Assembly: GCA_050735975.1 (NCBI GenBank)
Contig: JBOHVS010000182.1
Location: forward strand, 1 to 34,021
Reading direction: 5' to 3'
Source: DATMBL01 sp050735975
GTDB taxonomy: Bacteria > Desulfobacterota > Binatia > UBA9968
Length of the DNA stretch: 34,021 bases
Numbering within the stretch: position 1 is the first letter of the stretch; every line of letters begins with the position of its first letter. The notes under the pieces were generated by a model. The model searched no databases. It saw only the letters and a list, made by a program, of their open reading frames with translations, and had not been told where the DNA came from. The position numbers and the translations under genes were made by a program. Below are positions 15,640-24,609 of the stretch, in pieces.

Positions 15640-17283
15640 ATGAAACAACAGGCTGCACCCTACCCTGATCTGATTTTGTTCAACGGTAAAATCCGCAGCT
15701 TCGCTCCTGACGGTTCCATCCACGAGGCTTTGGCTTGTGCGGGTGGCCGCATTGTCGCCACCGGCAAGTCTGACGCCCTCCGAAGATTAGCGGGACCCGA
15801 TACTCGGACAGTCGATCTGAAAGGCAGCACCACTATTCCCGGACTCACTGACACGCACGTGCACCTCTCGGAAAAAGGCACTGCGGAAATGGAACTGGTG
15901 GACTGCCGCGATTTTTACACTGAGGTTCACTCTATTTCCGACATCTTGGAGCGGCTTGCGAAACGCGCGGCGGAAATCCCTAAGGGCTCGTGGATTGTAG
16001 CCCATGGCAGCCCGATGCAGGATTTCCGGCTACAGGACAAGCGCTTTCCGAACAAACACGATCTCGACACCGCGATCCCTGATCACCTGGTTTCGATTTC
16101 CTTTGGCGCGCACATAACAGTCACTAACAGCAAGGCATTGGAAGCGGCCAAGATCACCCGTGATACCCCGGATCCGGCCGGTGGAGCGATTCACCGCGAC
16201 CCGCAAACCGGCGAACCTTCCGGAGAGCTTCACGAGCGCGCACAGCTGATTCTTAAAAAAGTTGCGCCGGAATTCAATTATCTGCAGCTGAAAGACGGCA
16301 TCGTTTTCGCCTTAAACCAGTGTCTCGAGCGGGGTGTCACGACGGTTCATGACATAGTACGATCAGGCGAACCCGTGCGCGCCTATCAGGAGATCTACCG
16401 GGAAGGCAGAATGCACGCGCGGGTAAGCATCCTGCCGCGAGTCATCGAATCGAACATCGGTTCGCAGAGCCTGATCGAACTCGGGCTCATCACCGGCTTC
16501 GGCAACGAGTGGCTGAGAGTGGGCGGCGTTAAAATGAGCATCGACGGCGGTATCACTGGCCGCAACGCCTGCTTCTATGAGCCGTACGAAGACGATCCTC
16601 ACAATCACGGGATTATCCGGATTCAACAAGACGAGCTCAACGACACGGTTCAAAAATGCCACGAGGCCGGCCTGCGCTGCTGCGTCCATGCGCTTGGCGA
16701 CCGCGCGTTCGATATGGCGCTCGATGCGTACGAAAACGCAATTGAAAACTCGCCGCGCAAAGACCACCGCCACCGCATCGAGCACATGGGTAACTGGCTT
16801 AGCACTTCCGAGCGGATGCAGAGAATGGTGCGATCGGGTATCGTCGCCATCCCGAATATCGCCATCGGTTACTACGTCGGCGACGCCATTCTCGATTGTG
16901 TAGGGGAAAGGCGGCTGACAAAGGCATTTCCGTTCAGGACTTTGCTGAAAAACGGCGTGATCATCGCGGGCGGTTCTGATTCGCCGGGTTACTGGCCCGT
17001 CGATCCGCTCCGAGACATCGCCGCCTGCGTCTCGCGCAAAATGCGCTGGGGCGAGGTTTGGGTTCCTGAAGAAAGAATCAGCGTGGCCGAGGCGTTTGCC
17101 ATGCACACCACCACTGCGTCGTGGGTTGGGTTCGAAGAAAATTACAAGGGAACCCTGGAAGTTGGCAAGTTGGCTGATATAGCCGTGCTAGCGGAAGATC
17201 CGTTCGAGATCCAGCCTGAGAAGATCAAGGATCTCAAGGTCGAGATGACAATCGCGGGCGGGGAGATCAAATATCAGGCGTGA
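15640..17283 (+). CDS. YtcJ-type amidohydrolase (amidohydrolase 3 family)
   Basis: A 547-aa metal-dependent amidohydrolase. An N-terminal beta domain ('LILFNGKIRSFAPDG') leads into the metal motif HVH in 'TDTHVHLSEKG', then 'CVHALGDRAFDMALDAYE', 'HRIEHMG' and 'GSDSPGYWPVDPL', with the C-terminal 'GTLEVGKLADIAVLAEDP' typical of YtcJ and N-substituted formamide deformylase relatives. It would hydrolyse an amide or formamide C-N bond with one or two metals. No signal peptide is seen. AAGGAGGT at 15624-15631 is a strong ribosome site. It is the last plus-strand gene of the run, separated by 128 bases from the alpha/beta hydrolase. Its relation to the oxygenase module is only positional. Confidence 0.9.
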   Translation: MKQQAAPYPDLILFNGKIRSFAPDGSIHEALACAGGRIVATGKSDALRRLAGPDTRTVDLKGSTTIPGLTDTHVHLSEKGTAEMELVDCRDFYTEVHSISDILERLAKRAAEIPKGSWIVAHGSPMQDFRLQDKRFPNKHDLDTAIPDHLVSISFGAHITVTNSKALEAAKITRDTPDPAGGAIHRDPQTGEPSGELHERAQLILKKVAPEFNYLQLKDGIVFALNQCLERGVTTVHDIVRSGEPVRAYQEIYREGRMHARVSILPRVIESNIGSQSLIELGLITGFGNEWLRVGGVKMSIDGGITGRNACFYEPYEDDPHNHGIIRIQQDELNDTVQKCHEAGLRCCVHALGDRAFDMALDAYENAIENSPRKDHRHRIEHMGNWLSTSERMQRMVRSGIVAIPNIAIGYYVGDAILDCVGERRLTKAFPFRTLLKNGVIIAGGSDSPGYWPVDPLRDIAACVSRKMRWGEVWVPEERISVAEAFAMHTTTASWVGFEENYKGTLEVGKLADIAVLAEDPFEIQPEKIKDLKVEMTIAGGEIKYQA

Positions 17284-17322
17284 GTTAACGGGCGTAAAAA
17301 CGCGGCTGCCGATTTACGTCGA

Positions 17323-17865
17323 TCAGTTCCCACTGGCAAGTCCGACAAAAGGGCGGTGAGGATGCTTATCGGAACTGGCGATCTTTTTTCTTTGCTTGTA
17401 AACGTGCAGACAGATCTCTTCGATGGTGCAAACCTGATGATCCGCGTGGTCATGACGATCAGGCTGAAACGGCTCGTATTGCACCGTGATCGACTGAATC
17501 TTGTCTGACTGGTCTTGCCAGGACACCCTCAGTAACCGCCCGTTCATGCGATCGACATAGCTTCCCGCCAATCGTAGAACGTGTGACAAGCTCAAAAGAT
17601 TGGGCAGCTTGGAAAAGGCCTTCCGTCTTTGTCGCCCTTCAAGGTCAAGTGCTTTTACATCATCGAGAGTATAGCGCTTTTCGAAATCCATCGAGGTAAA
17701 AGGTCCCCGATGCCAGCCCTGGACCACGAACATATTGCCGTGGCTCTTCAGCTCAACCGCCTTGAGTTCCATGCCCTCGAGACTCATACCGATACAGCGC
17801 AAAATATGAGAATACTGAAACCGGCTGTTTGGCAGAGCTTGTGAATTTATGGGTAATGTAGCCAT
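17323..17865 (-). CDS. Unrecognised 180-aa protein
   Basis: I do not recognise this family. The chain is soluble with no signal or membrane segment, and reads as a short N-terminal helix ('YSHILRCIGMSLEGM'), a strand region ('AVELKSHGNMFVVQGW'), a basic helix and a second strand region ('RLLRVSWQDQSDKIQSITVQY'), ending in a basic tail. The ATG at 17865 keeps the probably folded N-terminus; a TTG at 17883 is also open, and no clear Shine-Dalgarno is present. A perfect inverted repeat (17886-17910) sits 20 bases upstream, which may be an operator. It is convergent with the amidohydrolase gene. It could be a lineage-specific regulator or accessory protein (inference). Confidence 0.6.
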   Translation of the reverse strand: MATLPINSQALPNSRFQYSHILRCIGMSLEGMELKAVELKSHGNMFVVQGWHRGPFTSMDFEKRYTLDDVKALDLEGRQRRKAFSKLPNLLSLSHVLRLAGSYVDRMNGRLLRVSWQDQSDKIQSITVQYEPFQPDRHDHADHQVCTIEEICLHVYKQRKKIASSDKHPHRPFVGLASGN

Positions 17866-17885
17866 CAAACGCGGACCGAGCAATC

Positions 17886-17910
17886 ATTGTGCCAAAGGAT
17901 TTGGCACAAT
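17886..17910. promoter_or_regulatory. Perfect inverted repeat upstream of the unknown gene
   Basis: Arms ATTGTGCCAAA and TTTGGCACAAT, 11 bp each, are perfect complements around the 3-base centre GGA. There is no flanking T run, so an operator is more likely than a terminator. The rest of 17866-18157 contains only the hairpin at 18052-18082 and no convincing gene. Confidence 0.5.
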
Positions 17911-18051
17911 ACCGGCTGTTTTCTTCGGTAAGGAACGAATCGAACGTGCAAAAATGTGCGTTTGAGCTACAAAATCGTCGAAGTACTTGGGATTTGGAGT
18001 CTTCGCTCGAGCAGCCAATGCGTCGGCAAGGTAGAACGATCAGCAGGGGTC

Positions 18052-18082
18052 AAAGCCGGATGATTGCCCGTCATCCGGCTTT
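18052..18082. terminator. Likely terminator of the minus-strand ABC operon
   Basis: A perfect 12-bp stem AAAGCCGGATGA / TCATCCGGCTTT with a 7-base loop lies 75 bases after the stop codon of the last transporter gene (18158). T tracts are short on both strands (TTT to TTTT), so it may act in either direction. Confidence 0.55.
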
Positions 18083-18157
18083 TATCAGCAAATTAATCTT
18101 GATTCTTAATCGTGTAACTTGAAGAGTTAGGAATCCGATAAGCCCGGATCGCAAGAA

Positions 18158-19693
18158 TCAGGATCGAATTTTCATTTCATAACTTAGAACTCTCTCGCCC
18201 GGCGTCGCCTTCCAAATCACATTCTGCGCGACCCCATAGATTTCAGCCAGCGTATACATGGGAACGAAAGCTGCGTCTTCCATCAGGATTCGACCTGCCT
18301 GCTGCAGGAGCGCGATGCGCTTTTTCATGTCTTCCGTCTTCTGTTCTTCGTCGATCAGTCTGTCGAACTCAGGATTCTTGTACTGGACTCGCTTCGTCAC
18401 TCCGGAACGGAAGTACTGATCGTAAAGAGTATCCGCGTCGATGGCAGGCCGGCCGACGTAGTAAAAGGGGAGCTTGCCGCCATTGACCCCTTCCTTACCC
18501 CAAAAGATAACGAATTCCTGGGACACCAACTCTGTTTTCACCCCCGCCTGCCGCAACTGATCGGCAATGACCTGGCAAACTTCCCGAGCCTTCGGATACC
18601 GGTCGGGAGAGAAGTGAAGCTTGACCTCAACGCCGTTGGGATAGCCGGCTTTCGCCAAAAGTTCTTTGGCTTTATTGGGGTCGTGCGGATAGCGCTTAAT
18701 TTTAGGGTCGGAACCAATAACATTCGACGCGAGCGGCCCGTCCATGACGTAACCATTTCCTTCGTAAATATGCTTGATGATGACCGAAGGATCGATGCCA
18801 TAGTTTAACGCCTGCCGCACGAGCTTGTTGTCGAAAGGCTTATAAGCAGAGTTGATGGCCAGAAAATACATCCGCTGTCCCTGCGCTCTTTCGATCCGCG
18901 TCTTAGGATTTTCTTCAACTCGACGTATCTCTTCCACGGGAACATTGTTGATCACATCTCCTTGACCGGCCAGCAGCCCCGAAACGCGCGCCGCATCCTC
19001 TCCCACCTTGCGCGTCACTATCTCTTTGATCGCCGCCTTTGATCGCCAATAATTCTCGTTGCGAGTTAAGACGAGATGACCATCCCGCTGCCAGCTGACA
19101 AACTTATACGGCCCCGTTCCGGTGGGGTGCTGATCGACCTCGTCGCCGTACTTGTCCGCCGCCGCCTTGCTGATCATGAAACGGTTCGTCAATCGATCAA
19201 GCAATACCGCGCTCGGGACCTTGGTCGTCATGACAACCGTGTGATCATCCTGGGCCTTGACTTCGGTTATGTCCTTGAGGCCGGACTTCTGCATGCTCTT
19301 TTTATCAGCCTTAATCCGCTGAATCGAATGGACCACGTCCCTGGCTGTAAACGGCGAACCATCGTGAAAGCGAACGCCCTTCTTAAGATGAAACACCCAT
19401 TTCGTGCCCTGGAATTGCCATGACTCCGCGAGCACGCCGGCGTAGTCCAGCTTGACATAGTCAACTTCGACCAACGGCTCGGCGATGTGATTCCATATTC
19501 CATACTGCGGGCTCGACGTATAGGCATACGGGTGAAGCGAATCCAAACTGACGCTGCTCAAGATCGTCAGTCGTTCTTTCGAGGCCGAGAAGCTTACCCC
19601 CGGCCACGATGCGCTCGCTAGGACGCCCAACCCCGCAACCGTGCCTTGCTTTAGGAATTCCCTACGATTGATTCCGTTATTCTGTGCGCGCAT
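18158..19693 (-). CDS. Tat-exported ABC solute-binding protein, family 5 (paralog 1)
   Basis: A 511-aa extracytoplasmic binding protein of the DppA/OppA/NikA family. The Tat signal NRREFLKQG (Arg10-Arg11) is followed by a hydrophobic stretch to about residue 36. Family landmarks are 'LHPYAYTSSPQYGIW', 'WVFHLKKGVRFHDGSPFTA', 'DQHPTGTGPYKFVSWQ' and 'RQALNYGIDPSVI'. It should deliver a peptide, opine or other small organic ligand to the permeases encoded upstream. GGGAGGT lies just before the start. It is the last gene of the operon, and closely similar along its whole length to the preceding binding protein, indicating a tandem duplication. Confidence 0.93.
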   Translation of the reverse strand: MRAQNNGINRREFLKQGTVAGLGVLASASWPGVSFSASKERLTILSSVSLDSLHPYAYTSSPQYGIWNHIAEPLVEVDYVKLDYAGVLAESWQFQGTKWVFHLKKGVRFHDGSPFTARDVVHSIQRIKADKKSMQKSGLKDITEVKAQDDHTVVMTTKVPSAVLLDRLTNRFMISKAAADKYGDEVDQHPTGTGPYKFVSWQRDGHLVLTRNENYWRSKAAIKEIVTRKVGEDAARVSGLLAGQGDVINNVPVEEIRRVEENPKTRIERAQGQRMYFLAINSAYKPFDNKLVRQALNYGIDPSVIIKHIYEGNGYVMDGPLASNVIGSDPKIKRYPHDPNKAKELLAKAGYPNGVEVKLHFSPDRYPKAREVCQVIADQLRQAGVKTELVSQEFVIFWGKEGVNGGKLPFYYVGRPAIDADTLYDQYFRSGVTKRVQYKNPEFDRLIDEEQKTEDMKKRIALLQQAGRILMEDAAFVPMYTLAEIYGVAQNVIWKATPGERVLSYEMKIRS

Positions 19694-19795
19694 GAAATAC
19701 CTCCCTTCGCTCCAACAACTTTGCTCCTTACTTGTCTACGGCCGAGCCTCCTCTCAAGCTCATTCTTTTTTTCCGGCTCGCCTACCCGCCGTTTG

Positions 19796-21334
19796 TTAGG
19801 TGCGGATCTTCATATCCCAAGCCAAAATCCTTTCATCGGGTCTCTTTTTCCAAAGCAAATTTTTAGCGGCGCCGTACAGGTCCGCGAGATTGTAAAGCGG
19901 CACGAAGGGAACATCCTCCATAAGAATTTTCCCCGCTTGTTGCAGCAGCGCGATCCGCTTCTTCTGATCGGCGGTTTTTTGTTGCTCCACGATCAGCTTG
20001 TCGAACTCCGGGTTGCTGTAATTGGCGCGCTTGGTGGTTCCTGTGCGAAAATACTGATCATAGAGCGTGTCGGCGTCGGTCAACGAGCCGCGGCCGATGT
20101 AATAAAAGGGCAGTTTGCCGCCATTCACGCCATCCTTGCCCCAAAACAGAGCCCACTCTTGAGAGATCAGTTCCACCCTAAAACCGCCTTTCACCATCTG
20201 GGCCGCGACAACTTGACAAACCTCTCGGTCTTTTGGATATCGTCCGGCGGAATAATAGAACTGGACATCACAACCGTCTTTGAAACCCGCTTGAGCTAAA
20301 AGTTCTTTGGCCTTTTTCGGGTCGTAAGGATAACGTTTCAACTTTGGATCGGCGCCAATGACATGCGGGCCCACCGGACCGTTAATCGGATAGCCGATCC
20401 CGTCAAAAATATTCTTGACGATGGACGGCGCATCGACACAGTAATTAACCGCCTGGCGCACGAGCTTGTTGCCGAAAGGCTTGTGCGCGACATTCATTGC
20501 CAGGAAAAACATCCGCAATCCTTCGACTTGATCGACTCTCACCCGGGGATGACGCCGGAGACGTGGCACTTCATGGACGGGGACGTTGTTGATGAAGTCC
20601 GCCTGGCCCGCCTCCAGCGCTGCCAGCCGCGCCGCCTCCTCCGTGACTTTACGAAAGACGACTTCCTTGATATTCGCCTTCCCGCGCCAGTAGTCGTCAT
20701 TGCGCGTGAATACGAAGTTCCCGCCCCTCTGATAGCTGACATATTTATAGGGACCCGTTCCTATCGGGTGTTGATCCAACTGATCGCCGTATTTGTCGGC
20801 CGCCACTTTGCTGAGAATGAAGCGGTTCTCCAGACGATCCAAGAAAATCGCGCTAGGCCGCTTCATCACGAAGATAACCGTCTGATCGTCGGGCGTTTGC
20901 ACTTCGGTGACATCTTTGAAGTTGGGAGCCTGCAGGCTGGCCTTGTCGTTCCTCATACGATCGACGGAGAAAGCGACGTCTTTCGAGGTAAGCGGAGCGC
21001 CGTTATGAAACTTGATCCCCTTTCTCAGCTTAAAAACCCATCTCTTCCCTTCAAACTCCCATGACTCAGCCAGGATACCGACGTATTCTTTGCGGTCATA
21101 GTCCAATTCTACCAGCGGTTCGATGATGTGCTGCCAGTTACCATAGATCGGACTCGAGCTGTGGCTGTAAGGATGCAAGGAATCGGCGACGCTACTGTGA
21201 TAGATCGTGACCCGATCCCGAGAAGCTGCAAAGGCGCCGCGCGAGATATAAGGGCCGACGATAGCCCCCAAACCGGCGGCGGCGCCTCGCTTTAGGAATT
21301 CACGCCGATTGATACCGAGTTTCTTTCTAACCAT
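19796..21334 (-). CDS. Tat-exported ABC solute-binding protein, family 5 (paralog 2)
   Basis: A 512-aa paralog of the next downstream gene. The Tat motif NRREFLKRG at residues 9-17 is followed by a Gly/Ala-rich segment ending near 'SRGAFAASR'. Shared landmarks include 'LHPYSHSSSPIYGNW', 'WVFKLRKGIKFHNGAPLTS', 'DQHPIGTGPYKYVSYQ' and 'KLPFYYIGRGSLTDADTLYDQ'. It lies 36 bases after the DppC-like gene, as expected for a transport operon. A ribosome site AGGAGG precedes the start. Differences from its paralog are scattered, suggesting divergence in ligand rather than decay of one copy. Confidence 0.93.
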   Translation of the reverse strand: MVRKKLGINRREFLKRGAAAGLGAIVGPYISRGAFAASRDRVTIYHSSVADSLHPYSHSSSPIYGNWQHIIEPLVELDYDRKEYVGILAESWEFEGKRWVFKLRKGIKFHNGAPLTSKDVAFSVDRMRNDKASLQAPNFKDVTEVQTPDDQTVIFVMKRPSAIFLDRLENRFILSKVAADKYGDQLDQHPIGTGPYKYVSYQRGGNFVFTRNDDYWRGKANIKEVVFRKVTEEAARLAALEAGQADFINNVPVHEVPRLRRHPRVRVDQVEGLRMFFLAMNVAHKPFGNKLVRQAVNYCVDAPSIVKNIFDGIGYPINGPVGPHVIGADPKLKRYPYDPKKAKELLAQAGFKDGCDVQFYYSAGRYPKDREVCQVVAAQMVKGGFRVELISQEWALFWGKDGVNGGKLPFYYIGRGSLTDADTLYDQYFRTGTTKRANYSNPEFDKLIVEQQKTADQKKRIALLQQAGKILMEDVPFVPLYNLADLYGAAKNLLWKKRPDERILAWDMKIRT

Positions 21335-21370
21335 AAGACCTCCTTAGTGGCTGACGAAAAAGATTTATTC

Positions 21371-22210
21371 TCAACGTTGCCTTCTTAACTTCGGATCGAA
21401 AATATCCCTCAAACCATCGCCTAGAAGATTGATGCCGAACACGGTAATGAAAATCGCCAAACCGGGGAAAATCGTGAGCCATGGAGCCCGATTGATATAA
21501 CTTCTTCCTTCACTCAGCATTGAGCCCCACGTCGGGATATGGGCCGGCACGCCGAGCCCCAAGAAGCTTAAGCTCGCTTCGGATATGATAACGACGGCCA
21601 TGGCGAACGTAGCGATTACCGTGACGCTCGCAACCGTGTTGGGCACCACGTGGCGCAGGAGAACGTAAAAATCCCTGCCGCCCAACGCCTTGGCTGCCGT
21701 TACGAAATCACGCTCCTTGAGTGAAAGCACCTCGCCGCGCACGACGCGGCAGTACTGCACCCAACGACTCAACATGAGGGCCAAGATGAGATTGCCGACG
21801 CCCTGCCCAAGGAATGCCATAATCGCGATGGCGATCAACAAGAACGGAAAAGCAAGGAAGATTTCCGAGATCTTGCTCACAATTTCATCCGTTGAGTGAC
21901 CGAAATAGCCACCCACAGCTCCTAACGCGCAACCTATGATACCGGCCAGTACCACGGTTGCGGCGCCCACGAGCAAAGAGATCCGCGATCCGTATATGAT
22001 GCGGCTCAAAATGTCTCTGCCGAGATTGTCGGTGCCGAGAAGATACGATCGGGAACCACTTCCAGTCCAGTGCGGTGGTCGCAGCCGATCTTCCAGCGTC
22101 TGTGCCTGTGGATCGTGCGGCGCCAGCAGCGGCGCAGCAATGCCGGAGAGAAAAAGCAGAAACAGGATAAATCCACCCACCCAGATCTTAAAGTAACGAA
22201 AACTTAGCAT
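21371..22210 (-). CDS. ABC transporter permease, DppC-like
   Basis: A 279-aa inner-membrane permease of the dipeptide/oligopeptide/nickel class. An N-terminal transmembrane segment precedes 'APHDPQAQ', then 'YLLGTDNLGRDILSRIIYGSRISL', the hallmark of DppC/OppC proteins. The cytoplasmic EAA loop that contacts the ATPase is 'FVTAAKALGGRDFYVLLRHVVPN', followed by 'SEASLSFLGLG'. The start codon overlaps the stop of the DppB-like gene by one base (TGATG), showing translational coupling. No ATP-binding subunit (DppD/DppF) is encoded in the operon, so it must borrow ATPases from elsewhere or the genes lie outside this window. Confidence 0.95.
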   Translation of the reverse strand: MLSFRYFKIWVGGFILFLLFLSGIAAPLLAPHDPQAQTLEDRLRPPHWTGSGSRSYLLGTDNLGRDILSRIIYGSRISLLVGAATVVLAGIIGCALGAVGGYFGHSTDEIVSKISEIFLAFPFLLIAIAIMAFLGQGVGNLILALMLSRWVQYCRVVRGEVLSLKERDFVTAAKALGGRDFYVLLRHVVPNTVASVTVIATFAMAVVIISEASLSFLGLGVPAHIPTWGSMLSEGRSYINRAPWLTIFPGLAIFITVFGINLLGDGLRDIFDPKLRRQR

Positions 22211-23208
22211 CAGAGCTTGATCCTAGGGTCGATCCAACTGTAAAGCAGATCCACCATTAGATTGACGACAAAATACATCACGGCGAAAAACAGGATCAAG
22301 ACCTGTGTTAGTTTGTAGTCGCGCGCGGAAATGGACTGAATCAACAGATCACCGATTCCGGGATACGAAAAAACCGTTTCGGTGATCACCGAACCGTTAA
22401 GCAGCGCGCCTAATTGGAGCCCAAGAATGGTCACAATCGTGATCATCGCGTTGCGCAACATATGTCTCCAAATCACCACCTTCTCGCTCAACCCCTTCGC
22501 CCTCGCGGTGGTGATGAAGTCCTGCCGCATCACCTCGAGGACGCTGGAACGCGATATGCGCGTGACGATCGCGGCGAGGCTCGTCCCCAAAGTAAAGGCG
22601 GGCATGAGCAGATGCCGCAAAGCGCTCCAGAACGCAGTGAAGTTTCCCGTAATCAGGCTATCGAGCAAATACAGACGGGTAATGGGCTGGATATCGATCC
22701 CATACTCTATTCGACCGGCCACGGGTAGGAGATTGAGCTGGCCCCCCAAAAAATAAATAAGCATTATACCGAGCCAGAAATTCGGCAAAGAAACACCGAT
22801 CAGCGCCACGCCCATCCCGGCATGGTCCAAGAGCGAGTTGTGCTTGATAGCGGAATAGACGCCGAGGGGTACCGCGATGAATATCGCCACCACCAAACTG
22901 GCAAAGGCAAGCTCGATGGTGGCGGGCATCCGTTCCCAAACCAACTTCATAACCGGCTCATTAAACTTGAGCGACCTGCCGAAGTCCCCGCGGACGGCAT
23001 GGGAAAGAAAATCCCAGTATTGCACCATGATAGGCCGGTCCAGGCCCCACTCGCGCCGCGTGCGTTCGACGTCTGCCGGGGTGGCGTCGTCGCCCAGGAG
23101 CAAAGTTACGGGATCTCCGGGCGCAATATGCATCAAGAGAAAGATCAGAAAGGAAATCCCGAGAAGGACAGGGATGGCGCCGAGAATCTTGCGTTTGATG
23201 GCGTTCAT
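22210..23208 (-). CDS. ABC transporter permease, DppB-like
   Basis: A 332-aa inner-membrane permease pairing with the DppC-like protein. The first membrane segment is 'ILGAIPVLLGISFLIFLLMHI', followed by the conserved periplasmic 'APGDPVTLLLGDDAT' and, late, the EAA loop 'FITTARAKGLSEKVVIWRHMLRNA' and 'VFSYPGIGDLL'. The ATG at 23208 gives the usual short N-terminus; a GTG four codons earlier (23220) is also possible and neither has a good Shine-Dalgarno. It follows the aminotransferase gene by about 77 bases on the same strand. Confidence 0.94.
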   Translation of the reverse strand: MNAIKRKILGAIPVLLGISFLIFLLMHIAPGDPVTLLLGDDATPADVERTRREWGLDRPIMVQYWDFLSHAVRGDFGRSLKFNEPVMKLVWERMPATIELAFASLVVAIFIAVPLGVYSAIKHNSLLDHAGMGVALIGVSLPNFWLGIMLIYFLGGQLNLLPVAGRIEYGIDIQPITRLYLLDSLITGNFTAFWSALRHLLMPAFTLGTSLAAIVTRISRSSVLEVMRQDFITTARAKGLSEKVVIWRHMLRNAMITIVTILGLQLGALLNGSVITETVFSYPGIGDLLIQSISARDYKLTQVLILFFAVMYFVVNLMVDLLYSWIDPRIKL

Positions 23209-23285
23209 GAGCAGCGTCACCCGGAAACTACAGGCTTGTCACCCCAATGACCATTCACGATGGCTGCCGCACCGTTCCGACTGGT

Positions 23286-24569
23286 CTATTGCCCCAGTTG
23301 AGCGAAGGATTGATCGAGCACTTTTACCGCTTCATCGATTTGGTCTTTCGTGACATTCAGCGGCGGGGCCATCCGGACACAGTTTCCCATCAGCCCGCCT
23401 TTGCCGATCAAAAGCCCATGCCTCTTGGTCGCTTCGAAGAGCCGCTTGAGCGACTCCGTATCCGGTTTCTTATTTTCCCCCACGAGTTCCATCGCTTGCA
23501 TGAGCCCCATGCCCCGGACGTCGCCAATAACAGGATACTTCTGTTGCAAAGCTTCCAGCCCTTCCCGCAGACGATTGCCCATGAGTCGGGCGTTTTCAAC
23601 CAGCTTTTCTTCCTCTATGACTTGAATCGTCGCCAGCGCCGCGGTCGCGCTGACCGGGTTACCGCCGAAGGTTGAGATGCTCAACCCCTTTAGGCTGTCT
23701 GCAACCTCCGGAGTCGCGATGGTTGCCCCGATGGGAACGCCGTTGGCCATGCCTTTGGCGAAAGTCATGACATCCGGCTCGACTCCCCATTGCTCAATGC
23801 CGCACAACTTTCCTCCGGTTCGGCCCCAGCCGGTCTGCACCTCATCGCAAATGAACAACCCGCCGTACCTCTTGAGAATCGCGACGATCTCCTGAAAATA
23901 TTCTTTCGGCGGCGTTATGTAGCCGCCCACTCCCTGAATCGGCTCCGCGACCAGGGCCGCTACGCGCCCGGAAGTCTGGGTCTGGATTGCTTCTTCCAAA
24001 TCTTTGGCGCACTTGAGATCGCAGCTTGGATACGTCAGCCCGAATGGGCACCGGTAACAGTAAGCGTTGGCAATATGATGAATGCCCGACAATGTCGTAG
24101 GCGCAAGCCGCCACGAAGCGTTACCGGTCAGGCTCAATGCCAGATAAGACCGACCACTATAGCTGTGGCGCAACGCAATGATATCCTGGCACTTGGTGTA
24201 AAGCTGAGCGATCAAGACCGCCGTCTCGTTCGCTTCCGTGCCGCTGTTCGTAAAAAATGATTTCTGTAGCCGGCCCGGAGTAATCTCCGCCAGCTTCTCC
24301 GCCAAGCGAACGTGCGGCTCGTTTGGATAGAGCGTCGAGGCGTGCTGCAGCTTGTGCGCCTGCTCATCGATGGCGCGGGTAACCTTATCATTACAGTGGC
24401 CAACACTGATCGTCAGGATACCGCCGAAGAAATCGAGGTATTCTTTGCCTTCGATATCGTAAACATAGGCGTCCTTGGCATGATCGATCACCAGCGGCTC
24501 GTCGTAATATGTTGAAACGCAGGAAAACAGATACTTTTGATGCTTCTCGATGATCTCTTGCTTTTTCAC
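23286..24569 (-). CDS. Class III PLP-dependent aminotransferase (AGXT2/GabT-like)
   Basis: A 427-aa fold-type I aminotransferase. 'FFTNSGTEANETAVLIA' is the cofactor phosphate loop, 'FICDEVQTGWGRTGG' carries the Asp that pairs with the pyridine nitrogen, and 'TFAKGMANGVPIGA' holds the Schiff-base Lys. 'FGGNPVSATAALATI' and the C-terminal 'CVRMAPPLNVT' complete the family pattern. It transfers an amino group from an omega-amino acid, beta-alanine, alanine or similar donor to an oxo acid. Its place between a hydrolase and transporter genes suggests it processes the imported compound. The start is a GTG (24569), 40 bases after the hydrolase stop. Confidence 0.93.
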   Translation of the reverse strand: MKKQEIIEKHQKYLFSCVSTYYDEPLVIDHAKDAYVYDIEGKEYLDFFGGILTISVGHCNDKVTRAIDEQAHKLQHASTLYPNEPHVRLAEKLAEITPGRLQKSFFTNSGTEANETAVLIAQLYTKCQDIIALRHSYSGRSYLALSLTGNASWRLAPTTLSGIHHIANAYCYRCPFGLTYPSCDLKCAKDLEEAIQTQTSGRVAALVAEPIQGVGGYITPPKEYFQEIVAILKRYGGLFICDEVQTGWGRTGGKLCGIEQWGVEPDVMTFAKGMANGVPIGATIATPEVADSLKGLSISTFGGNPVSATAALATIQVIEEEKLVENARLMGNRLREGLEALQQKYPVIGDVRGMGLMQAMELVGENKKPDTESLKRLFEATKRHGLLIGKGGLMGNCVRMAPPLNVTKDQIDEAVKVLDQSFAQLGQ

Positions 24570-24609
24570 TTTGCCCCAATTCCCTGGTTGAAGAGCGAGC
24601 GTTTGGATG

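Noticed and set aside
17889..18122. Open 77-codon plus-strand frame between two minus-strand genes
   Set aside because: It covers an inverted repeat and a terminator hairpin, lacks a ribosome site and has no protein-like character.
19856..21064. Long open frames antisense to the solute-binding protein genes
   Set aside because: They are mirror frames of well-supported conserved genes and contain no family motifs.
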